Positions 44,344 to 57,173 of a stretch of 64,000 nucleotides of DNA are shown here, in pieces. The stretch covers positions 122,646,852-122,710,851 of the forward strand of contig CM040423.1 of NCBI GenBank assembly GCA_022702705.1. The letters are read 5' to 3'. The notes under the pieces were generated by a model. It was not told the origin of the DNA and did no database searches. It saw only the letters and a list, made by a program, of their open reading frames with translations. Position 1 is the stretch's first letter. The number at the start of each line of letters is the position of its first letter. The stretch comes from Papilionanthe hookeriana x Papilionanthe teres (lineage: Eukaryota > Streptophyta > Magnoliopsida > Asparagales > Orchidaceae). The translations under genes and the position numbers were made by a program.

Positions 44344-45993
44344 TGATGCGTCGGACTTTTAATATTGCAAGAACTTATGAACTCAAATTTATATATATTT
44401 ATAATGATTTTGTAAAGTCCAAACATTCAATGCAAGTATACGTATCTTATCAAGTAATACAGGGCCCTAATGGAGTCCTGGTTATCGATCCCATAAAGAA
44501 GGCACGATTCTTTCAATAGATAATGTAATACTGAAATCCAATACTCAAATTGCAATTAAAGTTTAATGTTTACTTATACTAACGAGATGCAGAAAACAGT
44601 AACAATTAAGAAAACTACAATTACCTCTAATATCTTTAAAACAGAATTAACTAACAGACATATACTATGCTATGTATTTGAAAGGTTTTGATATATAAGA
44701 AAGGTATATTTCCCCTTGCAACGAGTATATGATGTGTGGATGATATGAAATGATTATTTATGGCATTGTGCCAAATAGGAGCATAAATGTTTCTTTACCC
44801 TCAAAAGAGTAACCCCTTTTCCAACCATGAAAAGAACATTGATATATCCTAAGTTTAGCCACTAAATCTAAGGCTAGGCTAGGAGGATACCGGCTGTCAC
44901 TACAGAGCTCACACTCAACCTTCACCTGAAAGTTAACCTTCAAGTTTAGTCACTAATCTTAGGACCAAATTGGGGATCTCAACTTGTCACCCTAAAACCT
45001 CCAATTTGAAGTCCATTAAAACACATTTCCCTATTTATTTGCACTCAATTCCCATAAACTACGTAATTCATCCATAAAAATTGAATGGATTCTTCATTGT
45101 TATTGTAGGACACTAAATTCTTTCAGAGTTAATGTTCAACAATAGATTTTAACAATTCAATTGGCCAGATCCAAAAGTAAATTAAGTTCGAAATGAAAAA
45201 CCATCATAATTTCTTCAATACTTTAAAAGTACTTCAAATTCACATCAACACATCATCACATCTCTATTCAAGAAGAAAGACAAAGGAGACTACTTAAAAT
45301 TCATAAAGAATACACAATAAGTCATGAATTTTATATATAAAAGAAAAGTTATACAAACCACAAAAGAAAATACAACTTATCTCTTTCTCTTCCCCAATGC
45401 AGTTCCCTTGAAGTTCCTTTGAATCCTTTTTTATCTTCTTTGCAACACTCAATTCCCTCTTTAGAAGGGAATGGAAGAAACAATATCTCGCTTTACTCCT
45501 TCTTTTTCACTCCTTAGAGAAGAATCCCTCTCAAATCTTCACTTCTACTCTCTTCTCTTCTAAGCCCTAACACTCAACAGATACTCTCCCTCACTAGAAC
45601 CACACTAGAACTCCAAAACTCTCTACATTTTCGTCCAAAAAAAATTTCTTACAATTTAGAAACGAAATCCCAAGAGTTTCCTTAGGCATCGCTTCAAAAA
45701 GTCGCCAAAACTCTTGAAAGTTGAAATCCACCGACATTGGGCTCCGGCAGCGCTCTATCGTCTGAATATTTGCTGAGCTCTCGGGAAAATGGCACCAACG
45801 TCGCCATAAGCTGTTTTCCTCCTTTTTTGCTCCTTTTTGCTCTGAATTTGTTCCTTTTCGCTTCTTTTCATTCCAATCACTTAAAATCATCATACCTGCA
45901 ACAAATCATAAAAAATACCTTTCTTTAGAGTGCAATGTTACTAAAAATGGGTAAAACTATATAGCAAAAACAGTATATATTTTTGTTGCATCA
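44344..45993 (-). repeat. 5' LTR of copy B
   Basis: Minus strand TGATGCAAC at 45993 to GACGCATCA at 44344, 1650 bases. GC-rich island at about 45725-45815. Its outer edge abuts ORF3b of copy D. A TATA-like ttttatatataaaa (minus) lies near 45330. Confidence 0.85.
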
Positions 45994-46859
45994 ATGATGC
46001 ATGTGCTGTAGAAGCACGAGAAGTAGAAGCAGTAGAAGCACTAGAAGCTCTAACAGATTCTCCTTTCCAGCAAAATATGGAATGTATAGTGTAAGTGTTC
46101 ACATTTACACTGGTAATAGGTCTAAGTGTTTGAAGAACCTCTTCCCATGTTTCAGACATAACACCAAACTGCTCACAAAGTGAATAAATCAGAGATGGAA
46201 ATCCCACACATGCTGTAGTTGCAACTCTGACACAATTTAAAATACAATAAAAATAATAGCCTCAATGTCTAAAGGCTTTCCCTGCTGAATACAATGGTTC
46301 AGAATAGCTCTCTCCCTTGTAACTTCATTGACATGACTTGAAGACAAAAGCTTAGATGAGATGAAGTAATGTCATCCCTTTAAAGTGTCATTATACTTAG
46401 CGGCTTGAAAATTTACTGTTCTTTCATTTGTAATCTTCCATAAACCTCTTCCATCAGTAAGAAAGGCCATAATCTCATCTAACTCTCCCACAGAAGAATG
46501 ATAATTTGCATAAAATAAAACATCGCAGGAGGTAATGAGTAAAAAGTATTAATTATTGCAAGTGAAAACTCTACTTTTTTCCCCCTATCCATCACCAAAT
46601 TATCTTCTGCTGCTGGCAAGTTTGCATAGAATTCTCTCACAAAAGAAACAACAACAACAAAGGAGAAGCAACAATATCTTTCCTAATTGCTTCTAGCAAT
46701 CATCTCCTCAATATCTCCTCCTGCCTTGCTAAAAACTCATTCTGGAATCAATTTTTGCGATGCAAGAGCAACGTTGTAATGATTCTCTGCTCTAGAACTG
46801 ACAAATTTGTCAGAATCAAATTTCAGTTTTTCTTCTGAGCATTTTGACTTTAAAGCCAT
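45994..46859 (-). pseudogene. ORF3b of Athila-family copy D (fragment)
   Basis: Minus ATG at 46859 (MALKSKCSEEKLKFDSDKF) is close to the ORF3b start of copy A. Then SRAENHYNVALASQKLIPE, a stop, the core in broken frames, GFPSLIYSLCEQFGVMSETW, LRPITSVNVNTYTIHS and a Ser/Ala/Thr-rich linker (ASSASTASTSRASTAHASL). It is cut at 45994 by the 5' LTR of copy B; the coiled-coil tail is not found on the other side of B. Confidence 0.75.
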
Positions 46860-47430
46860 GTCTAAAAATTCACAAAAAATCACCATAAATTTCAAATTTA
46901 AACGAAATTCAAACCCAAGCCTATCTGTCAAAATACAAAAATTTCCAAAAATGCTCTTCATATTCCAAACATTTCAAAAATTTCCAAAATCTCTAAAGTT
47001 GCTCCGAATACCCCCAAAATCAATTCAAACCACTATCTTGAGCCCAATTTGACTAAATTGACCTATTTTGACTAAAATCCCCAAATTGTCCTTAAAGGAC
47101 CAAATTGACCCAAATTTCCACCAAATTGAGTTCAAGTTCACCCAATTTCAATTCCAAATCAAAACTATCATATCTAATACTAATTGAAACCAAATTCAAG
47201 CTAAATTGAGCCAATTTCAAAATCAAATTTTAAGCCCAACTCAAAATCCCCAATTTGGCCATATACCACCAAATTGAACCTCCTAACTCCAAAATTTCCA
47301 CCTAATTGATATCCAATATCCTTCATAACAATCTTCTAAACCATTTTGAACATTTAATTGACCCAAATCCTTACCTTAGTCTAATCCAAACCCAGGTCTA
47401 GCCAAAATTCTCCAAAATTGACCATGAGAC
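46860..47430. other. ORF3b leader of copy D and a G-poor asymmetric stretch
   Basis: Bases 46860-46960 resemble (minus) the leader before ORF3b in copy A (ttatggtgattttttgtgaa type). 46960-47430 is G-poor on the + strand, made of ccaaattgacc-like phrases. No gene. Confidence 0.6.
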
Positions 47431-47574
47431 TGTTGGCATCGTTTTTTTATATATTACATGCATGAGATGTTCATTCGAGCATACCAGGGTCGACAGGTGT
47501 TACTCGAAGCGTCGCTCGGGAAATTAGCTCAAATTGGCTCATCCACCTGCGAGCTTGTTCAGATGACCTCAAAC

Positions 47575-47985
47575 GATGAAACGGACTACGCGAGTGTGTC
47601 CGGAACATCTATATTAGCTAGGAAGGATGTCTATTTTACTACGGCTTTGCGAGCGGGGTAAAAATTGTGCAAATTATCGTTTTTTAGCCCGATCGTCAAA
47701 AGTCACTCGAACGACTCCGGACGACGAAACGGATCACACGATTGTGTCCGGGAAGTTGATTTTACCTACGGAGGATGTTCATTTTGCTACGACATCGCGA
47801 GCGGGCTTAAAATATGCGAATTATCCTTTTTGGCCCAATTACTCAAAAAAGTGGTTCGAGCGGCCCCTAATTACCCCGGATGACGAAATGAACTGCGCCA
47901 TTGCATCCGGAACGTCAGTTTTACCTAAGAAGGACATCCACTTCACTGCGAGCACGTATACGAGTTAAAAACATGCGGATGATAA
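47575..47985 (+). repeat. Tandem repeat in giant LTR, about 3 units of 150-160 bp
   Basis: Units start at 47575 (gatgaaacggactacgcg), 47723 (gacgaaacggatcacacg) and 47882 (gacgaaatgaactgcgcc). Each continues with a tgtgtccggaa word, an aggatgt/aggacat word, tgcgagcg and an aaattatc-like end. A more diverged half unit precedes at about 47465-47560. Confidence 0.8.
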
Positions 47986-50900
47986 TTATAATATTATTCT
48001 TTTTATTAATCATATAATATATAATACATTATATATTAACACATATAATATTATTATATATATTAACAGATAGATAAAAACAAAAAAGAAACCTACGCCA
48101 AAAAAAGAGGAGAAAGGTTTTGAGGGATTCCATCGCATCTTCTCTTCCCAGCCGCCATTCCTCCTCGGGACCCTAGCTCCATTTTTTTTTTCTTCCTTTC
48201 TCTCACGCCACAGGAGTTGGACGCCGCCTTCTCTCCTCGTCGGACTACTGCCCGCTGGCCTCGTCGCCGCTCCCATCTTCTTCACCGGCCGAGCAGCCCC
48301 CGTTGGCCGGATTTCGCAAATAGGTACGGCCCGAGCTTCCTACCGCCGTACCTTTTCTTCCTCCTCGCCGGACGTCCGCGCCTCCCGCCTGCCGGATCTC
48401 TAGCCGATCTTTTCGCCGCCGCCTCTTTCTTTTCCGGCCGGAACACTTACCCGAGAGCCTCTTATTCGGGTGCCGCATCGTCTCAGCCTTCTTCATCACT
48501 ACCTCGCCGGTGGCCGCATTCTAGTCAACACCCCGCCGGTACAGTAGCTTTCTCCAGCTATTGAAGACTTCCCCGGTGATTTTCCCTGGTCTCCGCTCGC
48601 TGACCCATTTTGCCGGTGAGAAACTCGACGCCGTTAAAGCTTCCGACTATTCTAGACCTACTAAACACTTTGCTGGAGTGCCTCGACTTCGACGGACAAC
48701 GGACTTCTTTGCTCTTTAGGAGATTGCAAGGATTTCTACCGTGGGTGAAAGCCTCTTAAAGCGTTCCCGGGCGTCGTGCAAACAACGCGACGGTATATCT
48801 AAAAAACTTTTGCATTTCGTTTCGTAGCCGGCCGTAGGTGGTAGTTGTTAGGTGTGCGGGTTTGATCGCCCGCACGGGGTGCGCGCGCCGGCGTGAGCCG
48901 GAGCGACGGCGCGCTTATGTGATGGATCGTTTATTTCCTAGAGCGAGCCTTTAGGATAGGATCATTTTTACATGCGTGGCCCGATCCCTTATGAAACCGA
49001 GTGAATCCCATTTGTTTGTGAGCCTTTAGCACATAAATCCTAGAGTTTGGAGCCCTGTTCGCTCCTCTTTGCTTTGGATGCGTCGAGTTTTCTGGGAAAG
49101 CTTGAAAGACTAGTCTTTGCAAAATGAAAAAATGTGCGACATTAGTTCGTTTTGCAAAGTTTGGAGGCATCGTGAAATTTGGAAAAAAGCGTCGTCTTTA
49201 ATCCGTTCACGATGAAATGGAGAACTTCCTCTTTGAGATTCAAGGAGAAGTTCCCCATTTACCTCGCCTATGCAAAGATGGTAAACCTCATTTCCTTCAT
49301 GTACTGATCCTAGGTGTTCTAAGGGCGAGGTCGTTAGCACGAGGATGGCTCCCTACCGCATATGTGTTCTCTCTTTTGTTTTGGTATGTTTCACTCATAT
49401 AGGTACCTTCGTATTGGCATGTTGCACAGTTGCATTTGTGTGCTATCGCTTGCGTGTTCACACAACACCATCGCACTTGCACCTCGCACCCCGCATTTTG
49501 TGCAATCATATGTTGCATTGACGTTGCACATCGTACTTCACCTTTACACGTCACATGTCGCACCCCCCCGGTCGGTTGTCCCAAACCGACCGACAGCAGG
49601 TGTACTTTGCATTTAGTGTTTACGCTTCGATCATGCACCCCAATTATGCTGACTAGCTAATTGTGCCATTGTATGTCATGCATGTGTATGGTTGCATTCT
49701 TGCATATGTTTGTGCATGTGTTCAGCTACATATCATGGGTCATATGTTTGGGTCACATAATCCTTCATTTTGTTGTGACCATGACGCACCGATACATTTC
49801 TTTTACCATTTCGGAAAATTCATCCTTTTTTTGGGCCGTTGTCGCCACGACACACTCATCTTGTCCCGAGTCACTACCGCTGCGGTATATTCTTCCTCCA
49901 TGATTTGATCATTTGCATTCACATTTGCATTATTCATACGAATAGTGAGCCAGACCCGTTAGGAGAGTGACTCATGTGTCGGTCGCGATGCCTTAATGAG
50001 CATTGCTTTCTGGGTTGAGCCCAATGAGCAATGCGAGTTAAGTCATCGGGATTGGCACGAGTATGATCGTGCTAAGGATCCAAATAATCTAATTTGCGTC
50101 ACCATTGCATGCTACGGGCTCGCATTTAATAGCCCCTTATTTGAATTGTAAAAAAAATCCATATATATTTCCATATTTATTAGGTCATATGTGAGGCCAT
50201 CAATTTCTTTTCTTTAATTTTCACCCCGAGTGACACTTATTAGATCCTTTGGATCCTCAGGGTGGGGCCGGCAAGGCGACCCCGCCAAAGTCATACCGAA
50301 CCCAGACTCGTCCCGCACTTAAGTTCTAGGTTGATGCACTTTTCGTTAGATGTTTTGCTAGGCTAGGGCTTAGGATGCTAGTTAGTCTTTTCGACACCTA
50401 CGGCTATTGTTATGTGTTGTGTTGTCTTGTGCTAGCCATGTGTCACATTTTTCTTTTCTCTCGGTGTGCTTGCATGTTTGTTATGTATGGTAGTATGTTA
50501 GGGCGATCTTATGCAGGTGTCGTGCCTATTTACACACATTCACACAGGTGCTGTCTTGGGGGGGGGCATGTAATGGTTTCTAACCCCTTTTCCCTGCAGG
50601 TGCTAAAAGCCCCCCTAGTTACATGGCACGGCTTGTTATTTTTTTATGTTGCATGGCGTGCCCGCTAATAATTGTTTTATGCAGGTTGAGTCTTTATTTT
50701 CCTTTTTGGATGTATTTGATAGAGTCCCTAGGCAGAGTATCAGTATCGGAAATAAGGTACGAGCATGGGCTTCGAGGCGGATGATGCACCGAACCATGTG
50801 ACGAGGACCGGGAGCAACGGCTCGTGGCTCGTACCTTAAGTCCGAATTCTATCATTTTCTTGAATAGATTTAGGACCGGATATGTATATGCGGAGTCCGT

Positions 50901-51091
50901 CCGCTTTTATATATATATATATATATTTTCTGGATTATATCGCCGGTCCAGCGGCACTCGGCCACTTTTTTTATTTATTATTTTGGGGTGCTTTCTTGTT
51001 TTCTTTTCTTCTCTTGCATGATTTGCATGTTTGGAGCGTTTATTTTATTTATGTTGTTTCTTTTTTGTGGTACTGGGAGCGTTTTATAATG

Positions 51092-51092
<1 letters not shown>

Positions 51093-51143
<51 letters not shown>
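51093..51143. repeat. (TA)n microsatellite
   Basis: Fifty-one bases of TA inside the giant LTR. Confidence 0.95.
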
Positions 51144-51145
<2 letters not shown>

Positions 51146-52587
51146 TTTTTTTTAAAAGATAATAATAATAATCATAATAAAAAAATTCAAGATAAATTAA
51201 AATTTAGGATTAAAAGATTCAAGACTTTCTTTAAAAATATATACATACATAAATAACCTGCTTTACTTTCTTGTATGGCCTTTGGGCCGGTTTTAAAACG
51301 GGTTGCATTGCATGGCCATCACCCAAATCATATCTAATAGGGCCTCCACACTTAGGATTGTGATAGATAATCGCATCATTTCTTGCATTTTCCCGAGAAG
51401 AAGCCCCCGCGCTTCTTCAACCCGGCTAGCCCAGCATAATTTTGTTTAGGTGGTGTCTAGTGCGCTTAGGATGTTAGGAGGCTTCCCGACCCAGACGGGA
51501 TATAAGTCCTCTTGTTGGAGTGCTTACAGCTTTGTAGCTGAACCTCCTTTACTCTTTCCTTCTCGTGGCATCCTCACCATTTTGGCAGGTATAAGACCCA
51601 TTTCTTGAAGCTCCAGCTTGTAGTATAGGATAGAGTTTTCATTTTTCCCTTGACCTTAGGGCTACCGAGGTCCCCCGTGGAGGTCACGATCTATGAATTG
51701 TCGACAGGGGATCTCAGGACGTGTTGGGTCGACTACCTTCACGACCGGGTAGACTTAGGGTCCCAACGGCTTGGAATGACGGGTCTGCGGTACCTCGACC
51801 TTGCCACTCTACCTTTTAGGACTGCTCTTTTCCTCCCTTTTGACTGCCCGTTGAGCCCTTTCTTTTTACTCTAACTTCGTTGATATCGCTTTGACGACCT
51901 GATGCCTATAAGCTACCGCCAGTTTGGGATACGACGATTTGTCCTCTGCCCTTACGACCCGGACGTGCTATGACGCATCAGGATACCCCCGTCAAGTGAT
52001 TTATGGTTATTTCGTAGGTCCCGTGTGCCGAGGAGCTGCTACCCACTCGAATGCGAGGGACTCACTCTCCACCGGATGGCTTAGCGTGAGCTCTAAAGCA
52101 TCGGGATTACTCCATACGAAATAGCCACCTATTGATCTCCCATTCCCCCCAGGTTCAATGATAATAAAGCAAAATTCCTTATATCGAGAGTATTCTTGGG
52201 TGCCACCCACGATATAATTAACCAGTAGGGATACGTCCCTCTGGGAGACTTTGACCCCAGAACAAAAAAAAATATATATATTTTTTTATTTCTTTTCTTT
52301 TTTTTTTGGTTTTCTGGTTATGGTGATTTATATAAGTGTTTTCCTTCGTGGATGTTGTTCTTTTTCTCGAGGTATTCGAGCCAATTCTATTTGGATGCAT
52401 ATTCTCGACTCATCATACGAGGATTATCCGTATATAAATCTTCCATCTCTTTTTTTATCTGTCTGTCTACTTGTTGTCATATGTCCGCTTGCTATTCGGT
52501 TCCTCTCCGCTTAGGGTCATTCATTTAATTCGGGAGGGAGATTTATTCGAATAAGGGATCTATATGATAATTTATAAATAGACAGGT

Positions 52588-52597
52588 TGGCGACTCC
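52588..52597 (+). other. Primer-site stub, tRNA-Arg type
   Basis: tggcgactcc, the start of the Tat/Ogre primer site; the following bases (ttttctttta) are unrelated. Confidence 0.5.
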
Positions 52598-53787
52598 TTT
52601 TCTTTTAAAAATAAAATATATATATATATATACATACATAAAAAAAGAGAAAAACAGAGACAAATTTCTACCATGTTGGACTTCAATATCAATTCAAAAC
52701 TACCCAAGTCCTCTTCCAAACCTCCCATGACAATTATTTACATCAAATTGATCAATCACTTGGCTCAAATCTTAGCCTAAACTCAACCTGGACCCAAGTT
52801 CAAACCAAAAGTTTTATTTTGAATCCAAACCTCAAATTTGACCAAACCCATCCAAATTGACCAAACCATGGTCACCACAGCCAACTCTTGAGCCCTATGA
52901 GCAGACTAGATCCACCTAGCCTAACCTAGTTGAGCCATGGACCAATGGTCCCTTGAATTAGAGTATCTTCTCCTAAATTTGGATAAACCAAATACATCTT
53001 TGCCACTAGCCATCAAACCTCCAAACTAATCACCATTAAGAACTCCTCTGGCTCCCCTAACCACCCTAGCCACGAGACCTCGTATGGCCGGCCAATATAG
53101 TCACCTGAAAATAGTAAAACAGAGAGCCACCCCAAGCCTTGAACCCAAAATTACAACTCCCTGAGCTGGCTCACCCCTATTGGCCACACACATTTCTTCC
53201 CTCCACCTAAGCAGCAGAGCTCACTCAGATGGAAGCCCTGGTGGCCACGCCTTCTCTTTCTATTTAACCACCACCTCCCATGACCAAACCAAGGAGTGTC
53301 CAAAGACCTTGGGGAAACTCTACCAAATTACTTCCAGAGTTTCTCTAAGATCTTCCAAGCTCAAGTCGACCACTCTCCCATTGCCCCCATTACCTGGAGC
53401 TAATTTCATCACCCAAAAATTACTTAAAAATAGGACACCTCACCAAACCAATCCAAACTACAAATTAGCTTGCTCCTCACCTTTGCTAGAGTAAGAGAGG
53501 AAGTAACCTGCCATAGCCCATCTCCAGAGCTCTCTACACCATATTTCCTCCTCATCCATCGACCTGTAGGAAGAAGTCTAACACAGACCCTTAACTAGAG
53601 CTAAGTGACAATTCCAGTAGGTTCGTCAGGTCCCAACGAATCTTTTGTAAGCATCTGAATGAAGCCTCACCTCTCAAACAAAGGTGTACGCCATTTTCCC
53701 CCAAATCGAGCTCGGTTTAGGTCTTTATGAAGTGAACCTATATTTCATGCTTGATTATCCATATAGATTGGTTCGTCTTGACTAGAT
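52598..53787. other. Non-coding, G-poor then mixed; TATA-like box near 53262
   Basis: 52680-53050 is G-poor on the + strand like 46960-47430. A ttctatttaacc TATA-like word near 53260 is followed by a C/T-rich leader, suggesting an old LTR or promoter, but no border is seen. The open frame at 53180-53494 has no recognisable content. Confidence 0.45.
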
Positions 53788-55430
53788 TGACCAACTGAAA
53801 ATATGTTGATATTTTCATGCCAATTTTATATTAATTTTGATGATATTTCACTTTAAAGAAAGGTATTTTTGATGTTTTATTGCAGGTATATTGATTTATG
53901 GACATTGAAGCAAAAAAATGCAAAGGGGAGCGAATTTGGAGCAAAAAGGATTAAAATATGAAAATTTTACCTTGGGCGCCGATGGTGTGATCGACGGCAC
54001 CGACGTCGGATTTTTCCCGAGAGTTCAAAAAATATATTACAAAGAAGGTCACCGACGGTAAGCTCGACCCCGCCGACAGCGAGCATTAACAAAGAAGGTC
54101 CAAAACTTAGTATTCTAGAAGGCCGCCGATGGTGAGTATGTTCGTTCTCTCACGAGGTGCATTGAATGTGGAGAATTTTTGAAGGGATGCTTGAAAAACT
54201 CTTGGAAACTCTTCTACAACTTTAAAAGAAGCAATTTGAGGCTGAAAAAAGTGTGTGTCCACTGTGTCTATTAGTGTTGGTGGTGCTATTAGAGTTATAG
54301 AGAGTTATTTTAATTAGTTTTAAATGTGAGGAATTCTTCAAGATATTGTATGAGTGGAAGGAAAGTGACAAAATTATTTCTCCTTGCCACTTTAAAGGAG
54401 AATTTTGTGTGTCGTAAAGAAAGGAAGAGATTCAGAGGAACTTCAAGGAGTTTGCTTGAGGATGAATTAGAGATAAGTTGTATTTACTTGTTATAGTTTA
54501 TATAACTTTATTTTTATATATGAAATTCAAGTTTTTTCGTATCTTCTCCATGAGATATGAGTAGTTTCTCTGTCTTCCTCCTTATTTTGAGATTTTGTGA
54601 AATGGTGATTTGAATTAGTTGTGCTGTAAGATTGTTAAAGAAGTTGTGATAATCTTTTCACTTCAATCTTAATTTACTTTCAATCTGGTCAATTGATTTG
54701 TTAAAATATGTTGATTTTTACAACTAAAGTGAAAATTACATCCAAGATTTAGGGAGGTCAAAGTCTTTGAAAGGAGGGTGCAAATAAAGAGGGAAATATT
54801 ATTTATCGAGCGTAGAATTGGAGATTTTAGAGTGACAGAGTAAAATCCCCAATTTAGTCCTATCGTTTCGGTGCTGAAATGTAGATGTTAGCCATTAGGA
54901 GAGGGGAACGTGGAGAGCTGGTATTCTCCCAGCCTAGCCTTAGATTCAATAATCAAGCATAGGATTAGTCAATGTTCTTTATGTCTGCACCAAAGGGTCA
55001 AGAATATGTATGCTTCTATTTAGAACAACACAATTTTAAACTAATTCTAATTATCCATTCATTTACATTCCTTCACTAGGAGAAGGATGCTTACTTATAT
55101 ATTGAACCTCACTTTATTAGTAAAAGTAATTAATTATTAGTAGAATTAGTTTATTAAAATTACATCTTATTTATGATTGCATATTAGTGACAAATAGGCA
55201 ATTTGAACTACAAGGTTGTGATTTTGTATTGGTTTCTAAAATCCTAGTTCGTAGCCTCTTGAATATTCCCTGTGGGATCGATATCCAGAACTCAACTAGA
55301 GCCCTGTATTACCTGAGCGATACATATACTTGTGTTTATAAGAGTAACTCTGAGATTATCGAATATTTTATACACTTCTATATCAGATTCTTGCAATATT
55401 AAGCTTACATAAAGTGCACTGAGTGGTTCA
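53788..55430 (+). repeat. 5' LTR of copy C
   Basis: TGACCAACTG at 53788 to GTGGTTCA at 55430, 1643 bases, almost the length of the 44344-45993 LTR. Shared landmarks: caattttatattaattttga start, ctttaaagaaaggtattttt, gcaggtat, GC-rich islands at 53964-54005 and about 54035-54130, gagctggtattctccca, and a U5 with ccctgtgggatcgatat and ccctgtattacc. Confidence 0.8.
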
Positions 55431-55436
55431 TGTTTT

Positions 55437-55454
55437 TGGCGTCGTTGCCGGGGA
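55437..55454 (+). other. Primer binding site, tRNA-Asp type (copy C)
   Basis: tggcgtcgttgccgggga, one mismatch from the Athila consensus, six bases after the LTR end. Confidence 0.9.
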
Positions 55455-55566
55455 TATAACATAATTAGAGTAATAGATAATTTAGGACTATTAGAAAATT
55501 TTTAATAGAATTGCAACTTATTATTATAATTAGTCAACTATTTTTCTGTGAACTGATTTCGATTGT

Positions 55567-57120
55567 ATGTATAAATTTGGACCTGAAAATCTTATACCCT
55601 ACGATTCGAAATTAGAACACACTATTAGGAAAATTAGAAAACTGAGAAAAGAACCTAGAAATCCTGACACAATGGAAAACAACGTAAATAACCAAAGAAT
55701 AGAAAATGAACATCAATCTAGACCTTTAAGAGATTATGCTAACCCTACATGAGATGAAATTCACTTAGCTATCCAAAACCCTGATGTAATTGCTAATTCA
55801 TTTGAGCATAAACCCGCAATTATCCAAATGGTACAAAACAATCAATTAGGCGGAACTTCTAACGAAGAACCTAATTTACATCTTGCGAGTTTTCTAGAAT
55901 TTTGTGCTACTTTTAAATATGACAGTTTCTGATGTTGCTGTCAGACTTAGACTTTTCATTTTTCACAAAGGGACAAGGTAAAAGCTTGGTTAAATTTGTT
56001 AGCACCAGGATCTATTAGAACTTAGGGGAACTTTTACAAAAATTATTATCGAAGTATTTTCCACCATCTAAGACTGCTAAGCTTAGAAATGATATCACAT
56101 GTTTCAGTCAGTATGAGGGCGAATCAATATACGAATCTTGGGAAAGATTTAAAGATCTTCTTAGGAGATGTCCACATCATGCTTTACCAGATTGGTTAAT
56201 TATTCAAACTTTTTATAATGGATTAGTAGGATCTCTTAGATCTATCATTGATGCTGCTGCTGGTGGATCACTAATGTCTAAACCTTTTGAAGAAGCTTAT
56301 GCTTTAATCGAAGAAATGGCTACCAATAATTTTCAATAGCCCGCTGAAAGTGTAAATCCTAAGAGTGTAGCTAGTATTCATGATTCAAATGCTTTAACTA
56401 TGCTAGTTTCTCAAATTTCTACTATTTCAAAGAAAATATATCAATACGGAATGAATTGTTCTCAAACACCTCCAGTGTTAGAAGAAAATTCATTAGGACA
56501 AATTGTAGATGCTCAATCTTCATATGAAATTTTAAATTTGATAAATAATAGACAAAATAACCTTTATTCAAACTACTATAAACCAGGTTAGAAGAATCAT
56601 CCAAACTTTAATTGGAATAACCAAGGTAATGCTAATCATGTTAGTTCTCAGTGGGGGAACAATATTGTAAACCCATTAAATAATGTAAACATTCTGGGTA
56701 ATTCCAATTATAGACCTTCTATTCCACCAGGTTTTTATAAAAATTCACAATTTAAGGAGAACAGACTGTTTATGGAAGAACTAGTTTTGAATATGGGAAA
56801 TCAATTAGAAAATCAAAGAGCTGCTATTAAAAATATAGAAAACCAATTGGGGCATATTGCTACTGCACTGAGCAATAGACCTGTTGGAACTTTACCTAGC
56901 AATGTTGAAGTAAATCCTAAAGATCAAGGAAAACAAGAGATCAAGGCTATTTAATTAACAAGTGGAAAAGTGCTGGAAATAAGGGGCCATAAAGAAACTG
57001 TAGTTGAAAAGGAAAAAGTGGAAATTGAAGGAGAAAATGAAATTTTATGTCCTGATTATCCTCCGAAACCTATGAAAATTACCGTTGAAAGACCACCATA
57101 ACCATTTCCTCAAAGACTGC
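55567..57120 (+). pseudogene. gag, copy C (broken)
   Basis: Start ATG 55567 (MYKFGPENLIPYDSKLEHT) aligned to A and B. A stop follows RPLRDYANPT at 55750; next IIQMVQNNQLGGTSNEEP, then in a shifted frame GESIYESWERFKDLL and CPHHALPDWLIIQTFYNGL (about 56110-56225), EEAYALIEEMATNNF, NLYSNYYKPG and an Asn-rich stretch, then LVLNMGNQLENQRAAIKNI. Frame changes occur near 55920 and 56030, with stops at about 56338 and 56589. Confidence 0.85.
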
Positions 57121-57173
57121 AGTAACAAGATAAGAGAAAAAGATTTGCAAAATTCATAGACATTTTAAAAAAA

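Larger units (their letters stand above)
32358..45993 (-). mobile_element. Athila-clade element, copy B, with both LTRs (minus)
   Basis: About 13.6 kb. On the minus strand: 5' LTR (45993-44344), primer site, gag (from 44216), protease, RT, RNase H and integrase (to about 38896), conserved block, ORF3a, ORF3b, 3' UTR, polypurine tract, 3' LTR (34006-32358). The two LTRs differ visibly but resemble each other more than either resembles the LTR of copy E, so they are probably a pair. The 3' LTR lacks its last roughly 14 bases at 32358. No target duplication is visible. Confidence 0.85.
47431..52584 (+). repeat. Giant LTR, Tat/Ogre-like, about 5.15 kb
   Basis: Begins TGTTGGCATCG at 47431 and ends ...tagaca at 52584. 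Three bases later comes tggcgactcc, the first ten bases of the tRNA-Arg type primer site used by Tat/Ogre elements. No gag or pol follows or precedes. The interior shifts from a tandem repeat (47575-47985) to a GC-rich block (48100-48900), then mixed sequence with TA runs (50908-50926, 51093-51143). Open frames inside are compositional. A solo LTR should lack the primer stub, so it is a truncated element. The borders are inferred from termini and primer position only. Confidence 0.55.

Noticed and set aside
48217..48564. Arg/Pro/Ser-rich open frames in the GC-rich block (both strands)
   Set aside because: Long only because stop codons are rare in GC-rich DNA; both strands are open, no family is recognisable, and they lie inside the giant LTR.
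49297..49903. Overlapping open frames on both strands rich in Cys and His
   Set aside because: They arise from repeated gcatgt/gcacac words inside the giant LTR; no zinc-finger spacing is kept.
53180..53494. Host protein-coding exon (104 codons)
   Set aside because: No recognisable domain, no splice-linked neighbours, and composition like the surrounding repeat.
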